From positions 62,001 through 126,000 of the forward strand of contig NZ_CVSF01000068.1 of NCBI RefSeq assembly GCF_001179925.1: a DNA stretch of 64,000 bases, read 5' to 3'. The DNA comes from Candidatus Pelagibacter communis. GTDB lineage: Bacteria > Pseudomonadota > Alphaproteobacteria > Pelagibacterales > Pelagibacteraceae. How positions within the stretch are numbered: position 1 is the stretch's first letter; every line of letters begins with the position of its first letter. Both the position numbers and the translations under genes were made by a program. Positions 1-10,308 of the stretch are shown here, in pieces. Under the pieces are notes generated by a model that did not search any database, was not told the origin of the DNA, and saw only the letters and a program-made list of their open reading frames with translations.

Positions 1-2296
1 ACCATCTAAGTAGTGAGTTTAAAATAATGTTAAGTAAAACTAGAGTGTTTTTTCTTTTTTCAGAATTAATTGGATCACAGTATAAAGTATCTTTTCTTAT
101 ATCAAAATAAAAGGCAGATAAATCAACTGTGCAAAAATTTAAAAGTTCTTTATAGAGATTATGGAAATCGTAATTTTTGAAATATTTATAAAAATTTACA
201 TCTAAACTATAGATTTTGTGAAGCATATATTTCTCCAATTCAGGCATATTATTCAAATCGAGGTTCTTAAGATTTATATCTTCGAAATGATCATTTAAAT
301 TGCCTAATAAGTATCTAAAAGTATTTCTTATTTTTCTATAAGACTCAGAATGTTGATCTAATATTGAATAATCAATTCTTAAATCTTCAGCATAGTTAGA
401 TGAAGCTACCCATATCCTTAAAATGTCTGCACCATATTTTTTTAGTATATCCTCTGGAGCAATTACATTTCCCAATGATTTAGACATCTTAAGACCTTTT
501 CCATCAACCACAAATCCATGGGACAGGATTGATTCAAACGGAGCTTTACCCCTAGTTCCGCACGACTCAAGTAAAGATGAATGAAACCAACCTCTATGTT
601 GATCTGAACCTTCCAAATACATAGAAGCAGGCCATTTCAAATCTTTCCTTTTTTCTAAAACAAAAGAGTGCGTAGAGCCACTATCGAACCATACTTCAAC
701 AATATCACTTAATTTTTCAAAATTTTCTGCTTTATACTTTTTTCCTAAAAATTTTTGAGGGTCATCTGAAAACCAACAATCAGAACCTTCTTTCTCATAA
801 ATATTTGCAATATTTTCATAAACCTCATCATCAACCAAAATTTCTTTTGTATCTTTATTAATAAATATTGGAAGAGGTACTCCCCATACTCTCTGTCTAG
901 AAACACACCAATCTGGTCTTGTTTCAATCATTGATTTTAATCTTTCTTTACCCTTGACAGGATAAAAATTAGTATCATCAATAGCTTTCAGAGCTTTATC
1001 TCTTAATTTATGACTATCCATAGAAATAAACCATTGAGGCGTTGCCCTATGAACTAATGGAGCCTTAGATCTCCAAGAGTGAGGGTATGAATGAATCAAT
1101 TCACCATTAGATAATAATTTATTTTGATCTTTCAGTTTTTTAATAACAACTGAGTTTGATTTAAAAATATGTTGACCTTCAAAAAGTGGAACATTTTTTG
1201 TATACTTTCCGTCTCCATCAACTGTTTCAACCGCTTTAATACCATTATTCAAACATAGATTAAAATCATCAGGACCATGACTTGGGGCGCAGTGAACAAT
1301 TCCAGTTCCTTGTTCTGTTGTTACAAATCTTGCTTCCAGCATTGGAATATCATATTTATATCCAAGATCATAAAACGGGTGTAGACATATAGTTCCTTGA
1401 AAATCTTTTCCTTTAAATTTTTTAATAATTTTAAAACTACTTATTCCACATTCTTTTAAAACATTCTCTTTTAAAGCTTCAGCAATAACAATTTTTTCAT
1501 TCTTAATATTTTCAGAATCAACTTGAATTAATAAGTAATCTAAACTTTCATTATAAGCTAAAGCTTTATTTGCTGGGATAGTCCAGGGGGTAGTGGTCCA
1601 AATAACTATTTCACTTCCATTTAATTCTTTTATATTTGACGATTTGACAGAAAATAATGCATAAATAGTATCTGATTTATGATCTAAATATTCTACTTCA
1701 GCGTCAGCAAGAGCAGTTTTTTCTACTGTAGACCACAAGACTGGTTTAAATCCTCTATATAAACTCCCCTCTTTTAAAAACTTTCCAAGCTCTCTAACTA
1801 TTTGGGCTTCGGCATCAAAACTCATTGTAGAGTAATAATTTTCCCAGTCTCCTACTACACCTAATCTTTTAAATTGACTTTTATGAACATCAATCCATTT
1901 TTCAGCGAATGCTCTACATTCTTTTCTAAACTCAACTATAGGGACTTCGTTTTTATTTTTTTTATTTTTTTTATATTGTTCCTCAATTTTCCATTCAATT
2001 GGCAATCCATGACAATCCCATCCGGGAACATAAACAGAATCTTTTCCATCCATTTGATGAAATTTTACAATTATATCTTTCAGAATTTTATTTAGAGCTG
2101 TGCCCATATGTATATTTCCATTTGCATATGGAGGGCCATCATGAAGAACAAATTTTTCTTTTCCTTTTCTAGAACTTCTTAACTCTTTATATAAATTTAT
2201 TTCTTGCCAATATTTTAAAATTTCTGGTTCCCTTGTTGGCAAATTAGCTTTCATAGAAAAAGCTGTTTTTGGTAAGTTGATTTGGGATTTACTCAT
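1..2296 (-). CDS. ileS: isoleucyl-tRNA synthetase, C-terminus cut by window edge
   Basis: This class I aminoacyl-tRNA synthetase charges tRNA-Ile in the cytoplasm. The reading frame is open from the ATG at 2296 to the left edge (about 765 residues; the family is about 900-950). The HIGH-type signature reads HMGT at residues 63-66 (2099-2110), preceded by the typical DGPPYANG stretch, and KMSKS lies at residues 603-607 (476-490); both are in the same frame, so no frameshift separates them. The start overlaps the ribF stop by one base (TAATG). ribF-ileS adjacency is common in proteobacteria and usually continues with lspA, which would lie outside the window. The zinc-binding C-terminus, if present, is not visible. 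Confidence 0.96.
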   Translation of the reverse strand, partial: MSKSQINLPKTAFSMKANLPTREPEILKYWQEINLYKELRSSRKGKEKFVLHDGPPYANGNIHMGTALNKILKDIIVKFHQMDGKDSVYVPGWDCHGLPIEWKIEEQYKKNKKNKNEVPIVEFRKECRAFAEKWIDVHKSQFKRLGVVGDWENYYSTMSFDAEAQIVRELGKFLKEGSLYRGFKPVLWSTVEKTALADAEVEYLDHKSDTIYALFSVKSSNIKELNGSEIVIWTTTPWTIPANKALAYNESLDYLLIQVDSENIKNEKIVIAEALKENVLKECGISSFKIIKKFKGKDFQGTICLHPFYDLGYKYDIPMLEARFVTTEQGTGIVHCAPSHGPDDFNLCLNNGIKAVETVDGDGKYTKNVPLFEGQHIFKSNSVVIKKLKDQNKLLSNGELIHSYPHSWRSKAPLVHRATPQWFISMDSHKLRDKALKAIDDTNFYPVKGKERLKSMIETRPDWCVSRQRVWGVPLPIFINKDTKEILVDDEVYENIANIYEKEGSDCWFSDDPQKFLGKKYKAENFEKLSDIVEVWFDSGSTHSFVLEKRKDLKWPASMYLEGSDQHRGWFHSSLLESCGTRGKAPFESILSHGFVVDGKGLKMSKSLGNVIAPEDILKKYGADILRIWVASSNYAEDLRIDYSILDQHSESYRKIRNTFRYLLGNLNDHFEDINLKNLDLNNMPELEKYMLHKIYSLDVNFYKYFKNYDFHNLYKELLNFCTVDLSAFYFDIRKDTLYCDPINSEKRKNTLVLLNIILNSLLRW

Positions 2297-3213
2297 TATG
2301 TTTTTTTTGCAATTAACAAATCACTCTTAATTTGATTTTGTAATTGTTTAACATTTCTAAATTTTTTTTCTTTTCTTATAAATTTTATAAACTCAACTGA
2401 CAAATACTTATTGTAAAGATTTCCAGAAAAATTGAACAAATGAACCTCTAGTAATAACTTATGTTGATTAAATGTAGGTCTATAACCTAAATTAGCTATT
2501 CCTTTGATTTTAGATTTAGAATTTTTTGTATTGGCTCTAACGGCATAAACACCTGGTTTAGCTAAAACATAATCTTTGATATCAATATTGCATGTTGGAA
2601 AACCAATTTTTTTTCCGTATTGTCTTCCCTTTTCAACTTTTCCAATAATTGTCCAATTCCTATTCAATAATTTATTTGCTTTATTCAAATAACCTTTTTC
2701 TAAATAATTTCTAATCAAGGATGATGAAGCTATCTTTCGTTTAAACTTTAAAGGTTTTGGATTTATTATCTTATATCTATATTTTTTTTCATAATTAATT
2801 AATTGATTGACATTTCCTTCTCTTTTATTTCCAAACTTAAAGTTATTACTTACAAAGATGAATTTTGCATTTAATTTTTTGAATATTATATCTCTGATAA
2901 AATTTATAGATTTTACTTTGGAGAATCTAATATCAAATTTTTTATTAATCACAAAATCTACTCCAAATTCATTAAGTAATTTTTTTTTTTGATCTAAATT
3001 AGATATTCTAAAATTTTTGATTTTTTTATTAAAAAACATTTTAGGCATTGGTTCAAAAGTCAAAACACCTATATTCAATCTAAGTTTTTTTTTATATCTT
3101 TTTGCTAAATTAAATAATTTTCTATGACCTAGGTGAAGTCCATCAAAATTTCCAATTAAAATTATTGATCTTTTATGTTTTTTTTTTAAATTAAAATTTT
3201 TATAAGTTTTCAT
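2296..3213 (-). CDS. ribF: bifunctional riboflavin kinase / FAD synthetase
   Basis: RibF phosphorylates riboflavin to FMN and adenylates FMN to FAD. The 305-residue protein has the usual two-domain length. The N-terminal nucleotidyltransferase domain carries GNFDGLHLGH at residues 21-30, the adenylyltransferase histidine motif. The C-terminal flavokinase domain carries the GFPTCNI motif near residue 205, then PGVYAVRA and a late LEVHLFNF segment. It starts 5 bases after the upstream HAD gene and overlaps ileS by one base, so all three are probably one transcript. Long A-tracts code for Lys runs, including a run of at least eleven T on the plus strand near 2980. The assignment is secure. Confidence 0.95.
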   Translation of the reverse strand: MKTYKNFNLKKKHKRSIILIGNFDGLHLGHRKLFNLAKRYKKKLRLNIGVLTFEPMPKMFFNKKIKNFRISNLDQKKKLLNEFGVDFVINKKFDIRFSKVKSINFIRDIIFKKLNAKFIFVSNNFKFGNKREGNVNQLINYEKKYRYKIINPKPLKFKRKIASSSLIRNYLEKGYLNKANKLLNRNWTIIGKVEKGRQYGKKIGFPTCNIDIKDYVLAKPGVYAVRANTKNSKSKIKGIANLGYRPTFNQHKLLLEVHLFNFSGNLYNKYLSVEFIKFIRKEKKFRNVKQLQNQIKSDLLIAKKT

Positions 3214-3218
3214 TTAAT

Positions 3219-4037
3219 TTACCACTTCAATTCACTTTGAGTGAAATTACAAATAGCTTCGTAATCCTTAAAAATATTTTCTAAACCATTGTCTTCAATC
3301 TCTTTTTTATGAATTCCATTTGTAATTAATAAAGAGTCATAATTTAATAAATTGGCACCTTTGATATCTGTATTAAGGTTATCACCTATACAAAGTATTT
3401 TTTTATCTTTATTATTTATAGACTGATTATAAACTTCCGGATAAGGTTTTCCAAAATAAATTACTTCTCCTCCCATTTTTTCAAAAACCATAGCAACAGA
3501 CCCTGCACATAATTCCCTTTTACTTCCTCTATCTACAATTAAATCTGGATTTGTACACACCATTTTTTTTTTTATTTTTTTTTCTAGTAAATCTTTATAA
3601 TAATTTAAATCTTCACTTTTATTATCAAATAAACCTGTGCATAAAAAATAATCACAATCATCTATATCTTTTGATTTTTTTTTTTCAAAAGCTTTAAATA
3701 AGTCAAAGTCTCTTGGAGGTCCTATATGATAAAATTTTTCAGTTGAAAAATTTTTTTTTAAGTAATCCAAAGCAGCTTCTCCAGAGCTATAAACATGCTT
3801 ACGAAAATTGTTATCAAGTCCCATTTTTTCTAAAAAATCTTTTACAGTCGTATTTGGTCTTGGAGCGTTTGTAAGTAAGACGAATTCTTTATCATTTTTT
3901 TTAAGTTGTTGTAAAACGTTAATAGCCTCTTTATATAATGAAATGCCATTATGAATAACTCCCCACAGATCTATATAAAACAAACTATAGTTCTGTGCTA
4001 TAGAACTAAGCCCCTCTTGATCTAAATTTTTAGTCAT
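3219..4037 (-). CDS. HAD-superfamily class IIA hydrolase (TIGR01459-like)
   Basis: The 272-residue protein has the HAD fold of the NagD/class IIA type. Motif I reads DLWGVIHNG from residue 23, motif II is near LLTNAPRP, and the C-terminal motif IV reads CIGDNLNTDIKGA. The second acidic residue of the usual DxD is Trp, which I recall as typical for the TIGR01459 subfamily. It is first in a tight minus-strand group with ribF and ileS. From that context it could be a phosphatase in flavin metabolism, for example the dephosphorylation step before lumazine synthase, but this is inference only. The start ATG is the first in frame after the divergent groES promoter region. Confidence 0.8.
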   Translation of the reverse strand: MTKNLDQEGLSSIAQNYSLFYIDLWGVIHNGISLYKEAINVLQQLKKNDKEFVLLTNAPRPNTTVKDFLEKMGLDNNFRKHVYSSGEAALDYLKKNFSTEKFYHIGPPRDFDLFKAFEKKKSKDIDDCDYFLCTGLFDNKSEDLNYYKDLLEKKIKKKMVCTNPDLIVDRGSKRELCAGSVAMVFEKMGGEVIYFGKPYPEVYNQSINNKDKKILCIGDNLNTDIKGANLLNYDSLLITNGIHKKEIEDNGLENIFKDYEAICNFTQSELKW

Positions 4038-4105
4038 TAATTTATCTATAAACCATTAAACCTTGAATTTCCTACATTTTTTAAAAAAGTAAATTTTAAG
4101 AACAT

Positions 4106-4133
4106 CTTGAAATAGTAGGTCAAATATCTATAT
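4106..4133 (+). promoter_or_regulatory. RpoH (sigma-32)-type heat-shock promoter of groES-groEL
   Basis: CTTGAAA at 4106-4112 and CTATAT at 4128-4133 are separated by 18 bases counted from the end of CTTG. This matches the alphaproteobacterial sigma-32 pattern CTTG-N17/18-CYTATNT. The start of transcription would fall near 4140, giving a leader of about 22 bases before the groES ATG at 4162. The hsp20 gene has the same arrangement with identical spacing. No CIRCE inverted repeat (TTAGCACTC-N9-GAGTGCTAA) is present. Confidence 0.75.
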
Positions 4134-4161
4134 GAAGTGCATATTTATAAAGGAGAATTTT

Positions 4162-4452
4162 ATGAAATTTAGACCGTTACACGATAGAGTTTTAATAGAA
4201 GTTTTAGATAGCAGTGAAAAAACTGCTGGTGGAATAATCATACCTGATACAGCACAGGAAAAACCTCAAGAAGGCAAAGTGGTTGCAGTTGGTGGTGGTG
4301 CAAAAACTGAAGACGGCAAAACGATACCAATGGATGTAAAAGTTGGAGATAAAGTTTTATTTGGCAAATGGTCAGGAACTGAAGTTAAAATTGATGGCAA
4401 GGAATACAGCATAATGAAAGAGTCAGACATTATGGGAATTTCAAGCAAATAA
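4162..4452 (+). CDS. groES: co-chaperonin GroES (Cpn10)
   Basis: GroES forms the heptameric lid of the GroEL folding chamber. The 96-residue protein begins [10 protein letters not shown] and contains the mobile loop ([22 protein letters not shown] in segments) and the core [17 protein letters not shown] choose the ATG at 4162 because AAAGGAG lies just upstream and because the earlier in-frame ATG at 4132 sits inside the promoter's -10 element. groEL follows after 23 bases with its own strong Shine-Dalgarno sequence, so this is the classical groE operon under heat-shock control. Confidence 0.98.
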   Translation: MKFRPLHDRVLIEVLDSSEKTAGGIIIPDTAQEKPQEGKVVAVGGGAKTEDGKTIPMDVKVGDKVLFGKWSGTEVKIDGKEYSIMKESDIMGISSK

Positions 4453-4457
4453 TTTAA

Positions 4458-6137
<1,680 letters not shown>

Positions 6138-6167
6138 ACCCGCTATTCCTTTCTAAGAATTAATAAA

Positions 6168-6203
6168 CGCCAGAGAAATCAACCTCTCTGGCGTTTTTTT
6201 TTG
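6168..6203 (+). terminator. rho-independent terminator of groES-groEL
   Basis: A perfect 9-base-pair stem, CGCCAGAGA (6168-6176) with TCTCTGGCG (6185-6193), closes an 8-base loop and is followed at once by nine or more T residues. It lies 31 bases after the groEL stop. It is one of the few G+C-rich hairpins in the window. Confidence 0.92.
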
Positions 6204-6257
6204 TTTTTAAAGGTAAATTAAAGAAAATGAGCTATATATTTTAATTAATTTAAAAAC

Positions 6258-6992
6258 ATGAGTATAAAATTTAACTTTTTTAAAATTTTTTCTAAAAAAT
6301 TTAAGACATTATTTAAATCTCTTTACAAACATAAGTTAGATTACAATTTAAACGAGCTCATAAAGAAAGGATTAAATTTAGAAATAATATATGACATTGG
6401 AGCATATAAAGGTGAATGGAGCAAAGGTATAAGTAAAAAATCTTTAAAAAATAAAAAATTTTATTTGTTTGAGGCAAATGTGAGTAATGAAAAATATTTA
6501 ATCGATACAAAATTTGACTATTTTCTTGGAGTTCTCTCGGACACAAAAAAAGAATTAAAATTTTATTCAAGAGGGCTTACTGGAGATTCTTATTATAGAG
6601 AGCAGTCTGAGAGATATGACGAAAGATATAAATCTAAAAATGTTACTACTACAACACTAGATGATATTGTTGAAAAAAATAATTTAGATCATCCAAATTT
6701 TATTAAAATAGATACTCAAGGAAGTGAGATTGATATTTTGAAGGGTTCAAAAAAAACACTAGATACTTGCAATCTTCTATATTTAGAAACACCAATAATA
6801 GAGTATAATTTAAATTCTCCTAATTTAAGTGAATGCATTAAATATTTAGATACAATAGGTTTTGTGCCTTATGATATTTGTGAGATACACTATATGGATA
6901 ATATTTTAGTACAAATTGATATTTTGTATATACGTAAAACTAAGTTCTTAGAAATTTTTCCAAATCAACAAACAATTGATTTGTTAAGATAA
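6258..6992 (+). CDS. FkbM family methyltransferase
   Basis: The 244-residue protein resembles SAM-dependent FkbM methyltransferases, which O-methylate sugars or small molecules, often in surface glycan synthesis. Diagnostic segments are IIYDIGAYKGEWS near residue 43 (the SAM-binding region), TTTLDDIV, and FIKIDTQGSEIDILKG near residues 148-163, the family's most typical motif. It stands alone between the groEL terminator and typA, with no recognisable Shine-Dalgarno sequence. Other glycan-type genes (GT9 at 17.1 kb, GT17 at 23.6 kb) are scattered in the window rather than clustered. The substrate is unknown. Confidence 0.85.
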   Translation: MSIKFNFFKIFSKKFKTLFKSLYKHKLDYNLNELIKKGLNLEIIYDIGAYKGEWSKGISKKSLKNKKFYLFEANVSNEKYLIDTKFDYFLGVLSDTKKELKFYSRGLTGDSYYREQSERYDERYKSKNVTTTTLDDIVEKNNLDHPNFIKIDTQGSEIDILKGSKKTLDTCNLLYLETPIIEYNLNSPNLSECIKYLDTIGFVPYDICEIHYMDNILVQIDILYIRKTKFLEIFPNQQTIDLLR

Positions 6993-7098
6993 AATCAGAA
7001 AACATAAAGATTATTAAGTTTTGATCATTAAAAGCAAGTATAACGTGGTTTTTTTTGAGTTTTCAAAGTCTTTTTTTAATGTATAACGGCGAGAATTT

Positions 7099-8925
7099 AT
7101 GAGCCAAGAAATAAGAAACATAACAATCATAGCTCATGTTGATCATGGAAAAACTACTTTGATTGACAATTTAATGAAGCAAAGTGGATCTTTTAGAGAA
7201 AATGAAATAGTAGACGAAAGACTTTTAGACTCTGGCGAATTAGAAAAAGAAAGAGGTATAACTATTTTAGCAAAACCAGCTTCAATAAATTGGAATAACT
7301 CGAGAATAAATATAATAGATACCCCTGGGCATAGAGATTTCGCTGCTGAAGTGGAGAGAGTTTTAAGTATGGCAGATGGTGCTTTATTGTTAATTGACTC
7401 AGCTGAAGGTGTAATGCCACAAACAAAATTTGTTTTAGCCAAAGCATTAAAACAAGGATTAAAACCAATAGTAGTTATAAATAAATTGGATAAAACCGAT
7501 CAAAGAGCAAATGATGTTTTAAATGAAACATTTGATTTATTTGTAAGTTTAGATGCAAACGAGGATCAATTAGATTTTCCAGTTCTTTATGCTAGTGGAA
7601 GATCGGGTTGGGCCGACACGGAGATTGATGGTGCAAGGGAAAACTTAAATCCACTTTTGAATAAAATAATAGAACATGTAAAACCAGCTGAATTAGACAA
7701 AACAAAGCCTTTTGCGATGCTATCAACATTATTATATTCAGATAGTTTTTTAGGAAGAAGTCTAGTTGGAAGAATTAACCAAGGAACAGCTAAAGCTAAT
7801 CAATCAATTAAAGCAATTAATTTGAGTGGAGAAAAAATTGATGAAGGAAGATTAACTAAAATATTTAGATATGAAGGTACAAAAAAAGTTCCAATTGAAG
7901 TCGGAGTGGCTGGAGATATTGTTGTAATAGCTGGACTAGAGAAAGCAAATGTAGCTGATACTATATGTGATTTAGTAGTTATGGATCCAATAGCAGCAAC
8001 ACCAATCGATCCTCCGACAATGTCTATTACAATTACTGTAAATACATCTCCTTTGGCGGGTACTGAAGGAAAAAAACTTACCAGTACTCAAATTAGAGAT
8101 CGGTTAATTCAAGAAGCACAAAACAATGTGGGAATCACTTTTTCTGAGAACGACGGAAAAGACTCTTTTGTAGTAAGTGGGAGAGGTGAATTAATGTTAG
8201 AAATATTACTTACTCAAATGAGAAGAGAAGGTTTTGAAATGACAGTAACTCCCCCAAAGGTTTTATATAAAAAAGATGAAAACGGAAATAAACTTGAGCC
8301 AATAGAAGAAATTACTATGGATCTTGATGAAGAATATTCCTCAAAAGTTATAGATTCAATGAACAAAAGAAAAGGTAAGTTAATAGAGTTGAAGGATACA
8401 GGTAAAAATAAAAAACGTCTGATTTTTCATGCTCCAACGAGAGGATTAATGGGATACACTAGTAGATTTTTAACAATTACAAAAGGAAATGGAGTAATAA
8501 ATAGAATCTTTCATGCATATGGACCATTTGAAGGTAATATGGAAGGAAGGAGAAATGGCGCTTTAATTTCAATGGAAAAAGGTAAAGCAGTTGCTTTTGC
8601 AATTTTTAATTTACAGGCAAGAGGTGAAATGTTTGTAACTCATAATGATCCTGTTTATCCTGGTATGATTGTTGGTCTATCGCCTAAACCAGGCGATATG
8701 ATTATTAATGTTATGAAGGGTAAAAAGTTAACTAATATGAGAACTCAAGGGACTGATGAAAATGTTGTTTTGACCCCAGTACGAAAAATGTCAATTGCCG
8801 AGCAATTAAGCATGTTAAATACTGATGAAGCTTTAGAGATAACACCAGAATCGTGTAGATTAAGAAAAGCTATTCTTGATCCTCATGAAAGAAAAAAAAG
8901 CGAAAAATCAGGAGCTGCAGCTTAA
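7099..8925 (+). CDS. typA: ribosome-associated GTPase TypA/BipA
   Basis: TypA is a translational GTPase of the EF-G/LepA group that acts on the ribosome under stress and in ribosome assembly. The 608 residues match the family length. The G1 motif AHVDHGKTTL is near residue 13, the switch II motif DTPGHRDF near residue 74, and NKLDK follows as G4. The C-terminal domain has the characteristic FHAPTRGLMGYTSRF and the MKGKKLTNMRTQGTDE segment. It is monocistronic, and its stop overlaps the converging 8922-9569 gene by four bases. The 106 bases upstream hold T-rich sequence with no confident promoter call. Confidence 0.97.
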   Translation: MSQEIRNITIIAHVDHGKTTLIDNLMKQSGSFRENEIVDERLLDSGELEKERGITILAKPASINWNNSRINIIDTPGHRDFAAEVERVLSMADGALLLIDSAEGVMPQTKFVLAKALKQGLKPIVVINKLDKTDQRANDVLNETFDLFVSLDANEDQLDFPVLYASGRSGWADTEIDGARENLNPLLNKIIEHVKPAELDKTKPFAMLSTLLYSDSFLGRSLVGRINQGTAKANQSIKAINLSGEKIDEGRLTKIFRYEGTKKVPIEVGVAGDIVVIAGLEKANVADTICDLVVMDPIAATPIDPPTMSITITVNTSPLAGTEGKKLTSTQIRDRLIQEAQNNVGITFSENDGKDSFVVSGRGELMLEILLTQMRREGFEMTVTPPKVLYKKDENGNKLEPIEEITMDLDEEYSSKVIDSMNKRKGKLIELKDTGKNKKRLIFHAPTRGLMGYTSRFLTITKGNGVINRIFHAYGPFEGNMEGRRNGALISMEKGKAVAFAIFNLQARGEMFVTHNDPVYPGMIVGLSPKPGDMIINVMKGKKLTNMRTQGTDENVVLTPVRKMSIAEQLSMLNTDEALEITPESCRLRKAILDPHERKKSEKSGAAA

Positions 8926-9569
8926 TTAAAAATTTTATCTACCAGATATAATCCTAAAGCAACACATGGACCAATTCCAAAAGCAAAAAGCAAAGTTCCA
9001 AATCCAACTGTACCACCCAAATACCATCCAATACTAACAACTGAAATTTCTAATGTTGCTCTCACAACAGCAATTGGTAAGTTTGATATTTTTTGTAAAC
9101 CTATCATTAAACCATCTCTTGGTCCTGCTCCTAAATTAGATACTAAGTAAATACCTCCACCTATTCCTACTGTTATTACTGACACTACTGCTAAAATAAA
9201 TTGATAAATCAAATTTGAAGGGGTTGGAACAAATTTAATACAAATATCTATCATTAAAGCAATTATTAAAGCATTGAAAATTGTTCCCATTCCAGGTTTT
9301 TGACCTAATGGTATCCACAAAATTAGAACAGCTATACTTATTAACAGTGTAATTGTTCCTATGCTTAAATTCACGTTTAAAGAAATTCCCTGAGCCAAAA
9401 CACTCCAAGGAGATGCTCCAGTGAAAGATACTATTAATAAGCCTTCACCCAATCCGAAAAGCATTAATCCAAAGCATAAAAAAAAGAATGTGGAAAATTT
9501 TGGTTTAAAATTATATGGTTTTTCAGAACTCCAATTTACCTTTGGTATTTTCTTTATTTTTAAAAACAT
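8922..9569 (-). CDS. YczE/YyaS/YitT-family integral membrane protein
   Basis: The 215-residue protein has about five hydrophobic segments and resembles the YczE group of membrane proteins, with LGLMLFGLGEGLLIVSFTGAS-type glycine-rich helices near the N-terminus, GIGGGIYLVSNLGAGPRDGLM near residue 140, and a C-terminal GFGTLLFAFGIGPCVA segment. Members are widespread but their function is not established; transport or regulation of transport has been suggested. It is a single gene that overlaps typA tail to tail and is divergent from the exported-protein gene at 9622 with about 50 bases between. Confidence 0.75.
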   Translation of the reverse strand: MFLKIKKIPKVNWSSEKPYNFKPKFSTFFFLCFGLMLFGLGEGLLIVSFTGASPWSVLAQGISLNVNLSIGTITLLISIAVLILWIPLGQKPGMGTIFNALIIALMIDICIKFVPTPSNLIYQFILAVVSVITVGIGGGIYLVSNLGAGPRDGLMIGLQKISNLPIAVVRATLEISVVSIGWYLGGTVGFGTLLFAFGIGPCVALGLYLVDKIFN

Positions 9570-9621
9570 TTCTTAATAAGTTATTTCTATTATTGATAAA
9601 GTTTAATAATGTAATTGCCAA

Positions 9622-10302
9622 ATGAAAAAATTTGTTATCATTTTAATATTTGCACTTTTTTCCTCCATTTCATTAGCCCATATGGATCATTATAAAAATT
9701 TAAATAAAATTGAAATGGAAATTTTCAGGAATGGTCAATTAATTGGTTATAGTAATTATTCATTTGTTAGAAAAGGTAATAACACTATTATTACAAATAG
9801 AACTAAGTTTTCTGTAAAAGTTTTGGGAGCAACAATATTTAAAATCGAAGGATATAGTGAAGAAAAATATTTTAAAAATCAACTAATTTCATTCAATTCT
9901 AAAACTAAACAAAACGATAAACAAAAATTTGTAGAACTCATTTTTGACAAAAATTCAAAAAAATTTGATATTAAAGGTTCTTCTTATAATGGAGGTGCAT
10001 CCATTGATAATGTTATTGGAAATTGGTGGAATCATAAAATTTTGCAAGCAGATAGTCAAATTAGTCCAATTTCAGGAAGTATAAAAGAACAGGTTGTTAC
10101 TTTTATTGGAAAAGTAAAAATTGAACAATATGGAAAAATTTATAATGTAGATCATTTCACACTTAAATCTAAAGATATGACTTTACCAAAAGATAAAAGA
10201 TTAGATTTTAATATTTGGTATGATAAAAAAAATGCTCAAATTATAAGAATATCATATTCTAGAATGGGAAATTGGGAATATCGTTTAAAAAATTTTGAAT
10301 AG
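9622..10302 (+). CDS. exported protein of unknown function (DUF6134/DUF3108-like)
   Basis: The 226-residue protein begins with a clear signal peptide (hydrophobic ILIFALFSSIS core, probable cleavage after SLA near residue 19) and should be periplasmic. The rest is rich in beta-strand-like alternation: EIFRNGQLIGYSNYSF, then TKFSVKVLGATIFKIEGYSEE, and a late NIWYDKKNAQIIRISYS. This layout resembles DUF3108/DUF6134 proteins, which have an extended beta structure, but I could not confirm a family. It converges on pmbA with a 6-base gap and has no visible operon partner. Confidence 0.6.
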   Translation: MKKFVIILIFALFSSISLAHMDHYKNLNKIEMEIFRNGQLIGYSNYSFVRKGNNTIITNRTKFSVKVLGATIFKIEGYSEEKYFKNQLISFNSKTKQNDKQKFVELIFDKNSKKFDIKGSSYNGGASIDNVIGNWWNHKILQADSQISPISGSIKEQVVTFIGKVKIEQYGKIYNVDHFTLKSKDMTLPKDKRLDFNIWYDKKNAQIIRISYSRMGNWEYRLKNFE

Positions 10303-10308
10303 ATACTA

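Noticed and set aside
4132-4161. Upstream ATG as the start of groES
   Set aside because: It lies inside the -10 element of the heat-shock promoter, while the ATG at 4162 has a good ribosome site and gives the normal protein.
4040-4161. CIRCE element upstream of groES
   Set aside because: I looked for the TTAGCACTC inverted repeat and found none; a sigma-32 type promoter explains heat control.
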